From assembly GCA_016926115.1 (NCBI GenBank), contig JAFGPF010000072.1:1-36068 (forward strand): a DNA stretch of 36,068 bases, read 5' to 3'. Position 1 is the first letter of the stretch, and every line of letters begins with the position of its first letter. The notes under the pieces were generated by a model that saw nothing but the letters and a program-made list of their open reading frames with translations, made no database searches and was not told the origin of the DNA. Positions 32,980-36,068 of this stretch are shown one piece after another. The translations under genes were made by a program, and so were the position numbers. This stretch comes from Dehalococcoidales bacterium (GTDB lineage: Bacteria > Chloroflexota > Dehalococcoidia > Dehalococcoidales > RBG-16-60-22).

Positions 32980-34065
32980 GTGACTCACAAGGGAAGCAGG
33001 GCGAGGCAGTCCGCCGCGAACTCCATAGAAGAGCTGGCTCTGCTGGCTCGTGCCGCCGGCGCGCGGGTCGTCGGGAAGATTGTCCAGCAGTTGCCGGTGC
33101 CTTCGCATGACCTGTACGTGGGTAAAGGCAAGCTGGAGGAGCTTCTGGCTCTCAAGGAGAAGACCGATTTCACCGTTCTTATCCTCGATGATGAGCTGAC
33201 GCCCAACCAGCAGCGGAACCTGGAAGAAGCCCTGAACGTCAAGGTAATCGACCGCGCCGCGCTTATCCTGGATATCTTCGCCGCGCGCGCCCGCACCTAC
33301 GAGGGACGCCTGCAGGTGGAGCTTGCCCAGCACCAGTATCTCCTGCCTCGACTCGCCGGTCAGTGGCGTCACCTGGAGAGACTCGGCGGCGGCATCGGCA
33401 CCCGTGGCCCCGGGGAATCGCAGCTGGAAACGGACCGCCGCCTGATACGCCGCAAGATACAGCGCCTCAAGGAACAGACGGAGTCGATAAGGAAGCACCG
33501 CTCGCTGTACCGTCAGAAACGCCAGAAAAGCGGAACACCCGTTGTGGCACTGGTGGGCTATACCAATGCCGGGAAAAGCACGCTGCTGAACGCCCTCTGC
33601 CAGGCGGATATCTACGCGGACGACCGGCTGTTCGCTACCCTCGACCCAACCACCCGCCGCCTGGCTTTGCCTGATAACAACGTCGTGTTACTGACTGATA
33701 CTGTTGGTTTCATCCGCAAGTTGCCGCCGACCATTATCGACGCCTTCAGGGCGACCCTGGAAGAGCTTACCGAGGCGGGTCTGCTCCTGCATGTGGTCGA
33801 CCTTGCTTCGCCGGACGCCCCGGAGCAGTGCCAGACCGTCGAGGATATCATCGGGGAACTGGGTCTGGCGGACAGGTCCCGTGTCACGGTGCTGAATAAG
33901 ATTGACATGGTGCTGGATACCGGGCGCGACTGGGATGAACAGGCGGCTCTGGAATATTTCTCAGCGCAGGACATGGACGCTGGAGAGAAAACGGTGCACA
34001 TGTCGGCGGTAAAGGGCTGGGGACTGCACAATCTCCTTGATGTTATTCGGGCGGAGTTGTTTTAA
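32980..34065 (+). CDS. hflX: Ribosome-associated GTPase HflX (true start probably upstream)
   Basis: Translation-factor GTPase that splits or rescues stalled 70S ribosomes. The N-terminal HflX domain contains [45 protein letters not shown] and [18 protein letters not shown]; the G domain has GYTNAGKST (G1), [12 protein letters not shown] (G3) and LNKIDM (G4). The GTG at 32980 is the first standard start, but the family-like EKALLLAV lies just upstream in the same open frame. GGGGAG at 32911-32916 points to an ATC codon at 32923 as a possible start, which would add 19 residues. The gene follows dapL closely. Confidence 0.88.
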   Translation: MTHKGSRARQSAANSIEELALLARAAGARVVGKIVQQLPVPSHDLYVGKGKLEELLALKEKTDFTVLILDDELTPNQQRNLEEALNVKVIDRAALILDIFAARARTYEGRLQVELAQHQYLLPRLAGQWRHLERLGGGIGTRGPGESQLETDRRLIRRKIQRLKEQTESIRKHRSLYRQKRQKSGTPVVALVGYTNAGKSTLLNALCQADIYADDRLFATLDPTTRRLALPDNNVVLLTDTVGFIRKLPPTIIDAFRATLEELTEAGLLLHVVDLASPDAPEQCQTVEDIIGELGLADRSRVTVLNKIDMVLDTGRDWDEQAALEYFSAQDMDAGEKTVHMSAVKGWGLHNLLDVIRAELF

Positions 34066-34179
34066 ACGGCGGTGTTATAATAGTAACAGGCAACGTTTGT
34101 TATAAAGATTTTCTACCATTTGATATTAAGTGAGCCTGTAATCGGGCAGTACTTTACATAATATTCAGGGGATATTTAT

Positions 34180-35058
34180 ATGGGGTTGGGACCTCTTTTT
34201 GCCATACTAACGGCGGCGACGTTCGCATTTGGCCAGATACTGATCAGGCGGTCGACGTATCAGGCGGAGGAGTCGTTTACGTCGCTGGCGGTATCGTTGC
34301 TGGTGGGCACGCCGATATTTGTGCTGCTGGTGAGTTGCTTTGGCGAATGGCGGGACTTTCTGACGTTTTCATGGCAGCATTACACACTGCTCGTCGCCGC
34401 CGGCTTGCTCCACCTGCTCATCGCGCGTTATCTGTTCTTCAACAGCACGCGCATCATCGGCGCCAATCCCACCGTCGCTATCACGCGAGCCAGCGTGATA
34501 TTTTCGGTCATCTTCGGAGTCGTCCTGCTCGGCGAAACGGTGACGGTATTGCAGGTATTTGCGGCTCTGATGATTATGTGCGGGGCGGTGCTGACGACCA
34601 CGGAAATCAGCCGCAGGACGTTCCGGATTTCCACGCGCGGGCTGCTGATGGGACTGGGGGTGGCTTTGTGCTCGGCGGGGTCGGCGACCTTAATCCGTCC
34701 CGTAATGCAGGAGACAGACGCCATTTACGCGGCGACCTTCGTGATGTACCTGGCGGCGTTCATCGTCGTCCTGCTGATTCTCATATTGCGCGGGGAGCAA
34801 CGCCATAACGTTGTCCGGCAGGACCGGCGTACTTTCCTGATACTGGCGATTGCGGCGGTTATCCTGGTCGTGGGACACCTGTTCCGTTTTGCGACGCTGC
34901 GGCTGACGCCGGTCAGCATCGCCCAGCCCATCTTCGCCACGATAGTCGTTTTCACGCTGCTTTTCTCCTGGATTGTTAACCGCCGCATCGACGTCTTTAA
35001 CTGGCGTGTCATCGCCGGGATAGTCCTGGTGCTGGCGGGCGTGTACCTGATATACTGA
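34180..35058 (+). CDS. DMT-superfamily (EamA-type) permease
   Basis: Inner-membrane transporter of the drug/metabolite superfamily with two EamA repeats. The 292 residues form ten hydrophobic segments. The first repeat begins LFAILTAATFAFGQILIRR and ends with GVVLLGETVTVLQVFAALMIM; the second begins LMGLGVALCSAGSATLIRP and ends RIDVFNWRVIAGIVLVLAGVYLIY. Substrates in this family range from amino acids to purines and cannot be guessed. An AGGGGA lies before the ATG. It stands alone, about 115 nt after hflX; TATAAT at 34076-34081 without a well-spaced -35 is a weak promoter candidate. Confidence 0.88.
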   Translation: MGLGPLFAILTAATFAFGQILIRRSTYQAEESFTSLAVSLLVGTPIFVLLVSCFGEWRDFLTFSWQHYTLLVAAGLLHLLIARYLFFNSTRIIGANPTVAITRASVIFSVIFGVVLLGETVTVLQVFAALMIMCGAVLTTTEISRRTFRISTRGLLMGLGVALCSAGSATLIRPVMQETDAIYAATFVMYLAAFIVVLLILILRGEQRHNVVRQDRRTFLILAIAAVILVVGHLFRFATLRLTPVSIAQPIFATIVVFTLLFSWIVNRRIDVFNWRVIAGIVLVLAGVYLIY

Positions 35059-35125
35059 TGAGCTTTATTATCGGACCCGTCCTGCACTATAATGGAGAGG
35101 AAATATAATCACCGGGAGGTTTAGT

Positions 35126-35566
35126 ATGAACATAGAGGAAATGGAGAAGCGCCTGAAGACGCTGGAGGACATCGAGGCGATTAAGTGCCTGCAAAACGAC
35201 TATATTTTCGCGCTGGCGAGCCAGCAGTGGGACGACATGCTGGACTGCTTTGCCGAGGACGGCAGCGCCGATATCTGGACGCACGGACTGAAGAAGGGCA
35301 AGAAGCAAATCCGGGAGTTATTTCAGGGTTTCTCCGGCAATATACTACCGACTCACGGGCACCTGGTGGCGCAGCCGGTTATCAAGGTCGACGGGGACAC
35401 GGCGGAGGGGTACTGGATTTTATACGTCTTCATCGATGAGCCGGTGACGAAATATTACCAGGGTAAGTACGAGTGCACGTACGTCCGGGTAAACGGCGCG
35501 TGGAAATTCAAGGATTTGAAGTATATCCGCCCCTGGCCCCCGGTCCCCGAAGCTGCGACCTCGTAG
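35126..35566 (+). CDS. SnoaL-like (NTF2-fold) protein
   Basis: A 146-residue soluble protein with the cone-shaped NTF2/SnoaL pattern: an N-terminal helix pair (MEKRLKTLEDIEAIKCLQNDY type start, residues 5-30), then FALASQQWDDMLDCFAEDGSADIW, and a beta-sheet region with THGHLVAQPVIKVDGDTAEGYW and CTYVRVNGAWKFKDLKYIRPW. This is the usual order for polyketide-cyclase-like or dehydratase-like members, many of unknown function. A histidine-aspartate pair is compatible with catalysis, but no reaction can be assigned. GGGAGG lies 9 nt before the ATG. It stands alone. Confidence 0.82.
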   Translation: MNIEEMEKRLKTLEDIEAIKCLQNDYIFALASQQWDDMLDCFAEDGSADIWTHGLKKGKKQIRELFQGFSGNILPTHGHLVAQPVIKVDGDTAEGYWILYVFIDEPVTKYYQGKYECTYVRVNGAWKFKDLKYIRPWPPVPEAATS

Positions 35567-35662
35567 AATCAAAATCCGGGCGTTTTACGGTCTTTCTGAA
35601 TGGTATTATACCTTTGAGACGGGTTTCCCATTGATAAAATCCGACCCCTTAACCCCGCTATC

Positions 35663-35699
35663 TGTCATTGCGAGGAGCGTAGCGACGTGGCAATCTCAA
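35663..35699. repeat. Interspersed TGTCATTGCGAGGAGCG-type repeat
   Basis: TGTCATTGCGAGGAGCG followed by TAGCGACGTGGCAATCTCA, with ATTGC/GCAAT inverted ends. Sequences of this form are familiar as dispersed intergenic repeats in many bacterial genomes. Only one copy is in this window. Confidence 0.55.
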
Positions 35700-35747
35700 T
35701 CCCTCTCCTTCCATTAAGCAATCCGTTTTCTTTATTTATTAAGAACC

Positions 35748-35897
35748 TCACCCCCTTGGTCCCCCTCTCCTGGCAAAGCTTCCAGCAGGAGAGGGGGAAA
35801 AGTATTTTAGGAAAGAGGGGCTGCGCCCCTCTTAAACACCCCTTTTTACGGGTATTGACGTCTCCCTTTGAAAAAGGGAGATAAGAGAGGGATTTTT
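35748..35897 (-). repeat. Composite palindromic repeat, copy 2 (units C, B, A inverted)
   Basis: CCTCACCCCCTTGG, then CCCCCTCTCCTG (35761-35772) and CAGGAGAGGGGG (35786-35797); AAGAGGGGC-tgc-GCCCCTCTT (35813-35833) with TTAAACACC; TCTCCCTTT-gaa-AAAGGGAGA (35861-35881) then GAGAGGGATTTTTA. Unit by unit this is the reverse complement of 7657-7917, with a much shorter B-A spacer. Confidence 0.75.
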
Positions 35898-35947
35898 ACA
35901 CAACACCCCGGCAGGCGAGTTTACATAATTGTATTGACTATTTGAGG

Positions 35948-35953
35948 TATAAT
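35948..35953 (+). promoter_or_regulatory. -10 box directly before the right-edge gene
   Basis: Perfect TATAAT followed by six bases and an ATG, with no ribosome binding site. No well-spaced -35 is visible; TTGACT at 35934 is only 8 nt away. Confidence 0.4.
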
Positions 35954-35959
35954 GGGTGT

Positions 35960-36068
35960 ATGGATTTTAAAGATTTGAAAAATAGATGCATAAATTGTGC
36001 TTATCTTAGCTACCTTGACGATAATACATACCGTGAATTAGATAGTAAATCTAGAGAGAATATCTGCA
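35960..36068 (+). CDS. AT-rich gene start, truncated by the window edge
   Basis: An open frame of 36 codons runs from ATG 35960 off the right end: it starts MDFKDLKNRCINCAYLSYLD. The CxxC pair C10/C13 might start a small zinc-binding element. I cannot assign it. Base composition is clearly more AT-rich than the neighbouring genes, suggesting recent acquisition or a short atypical gene. A TATAAT ends 6 nt before the ATG and no ribosome binding site is present, as in the antiporter and DedA genes. Confidence 0.5.
   Translation, partial: MDFKDLKNRCINCAYLSYLDDNTYRELDSKSRENIC

Larger units (their letters stand above)
35567..35959. other. Intergenic region with repeats (393 bp)
   Basis: No credible ORF. 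It holds a TGTCATTGCGAGGAGCG repeat at 35663-35699, the inverted second copy of the composite palindromic repeat (35748-35897) and a -10-like box for the last gene. Confidence 0.7.

Noticed and set aside
35934..35953. Standard promoter TTGACT...TATAAT at the right edge
   Set aside because: The spacer is only 8 nt, far from the 16-18 nt needed; only the -10 box is kept.
1..36068. CRISPR array, prophage, toxin-antitoxin or restriction genes
   Set aside because: No regularly spaced repeats and no genes of these types were seen on either strand.

Overview
The window is a gene-dense stretch of a bacterial chromosome of moderately high GC. The best fit is a member of the Dehalococcoidia (Chloroflexota). 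That is inferred from the combination of a pyruvate-based citramalate synthase next to the leucine genes, an archaeal-type thymidylate synthase, an archaeal-type phosphoglycerate mutase (ApgM) and LL-diaminopimelate aminotransferase (DapL), not from a marker gene. Confidence in the class is moderate. No rRNA, CRISPR array, transposase or phage gene is visible.

Layout. (1) 1-7573: branched-chain amino acid biosynthesis: ilvB (3' end), ilvN, then a terminator and a new promoter, then leuA-leuC-leuD-leuB-cimA. CimA makes citramalate from pyruvate, and LeuCD and LeuB can plausibly carry it on towards isoleucine as well as making leucine. ilvC is not present between ilvN and leuA. (2) 7574-12069: a 428-bp intergenic block of palindromic repeats, then two unrecognised cytoplasmic proteins, an archaeal-type thymidylate synthase, a Sir2 deacylase and a lipoprotein with a zincin-like but degenerate motif. 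(3) 12245-18401: a GAF/HD-GYP protein, a HemN/HemW-like radical SAM protein and, on the minus strand, antiporter-cupin and menA-ubiE, implying menaquinone synthesis. (4) 18526-21568: an SDR oxidoreductase, a LysR regulator and an orphan NrfD-like membrane protein, with a LysR-type palindrome in the divergent lysR/nrfD spacer. (5) 21569-24518: an orphan family-5 solute-binding lipoprotein with a strong promoter and a CsoR/RcnR-like palindrome, set between an intact tRNA-Arg(TCT) and a decayed direct copy of the tRNA 3' half and its flank; then a DedA protein. (6) 24621-34065: a mostly tightly packed housekeeping run, dxs, pgk-apgM-tpiA-miaA-dapF-dapL-hflX, covering isoprenoid precursors, lower glycolysis, tRNA modification, lysine/peptidoglycan precursor synthesis and a ribosome-associated GTPase. 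(7) 34180-36068: a DMT permease, a SnoaL-like protein, a second and inverted copy of the composite palindromic repeat, and the AT-rich start of a gene cut by the window edge.

Cross-cutting signals: three genes (antiporter, DedA, right-edge CDS) have a -10-like hexamer ending exactly 6 nt before the start codon and no ribosome binding site, which suggests leaderless transcripts. A family of CT/AG-rich palindromes recurs in five intergenic places. The most interesting loci for follow-up are the bracketed tRNA-Arg/solute-binding protein region, the thymidylate synthase/Sir2/unknown-protein neighbourhood and the leaderless-start pattern.
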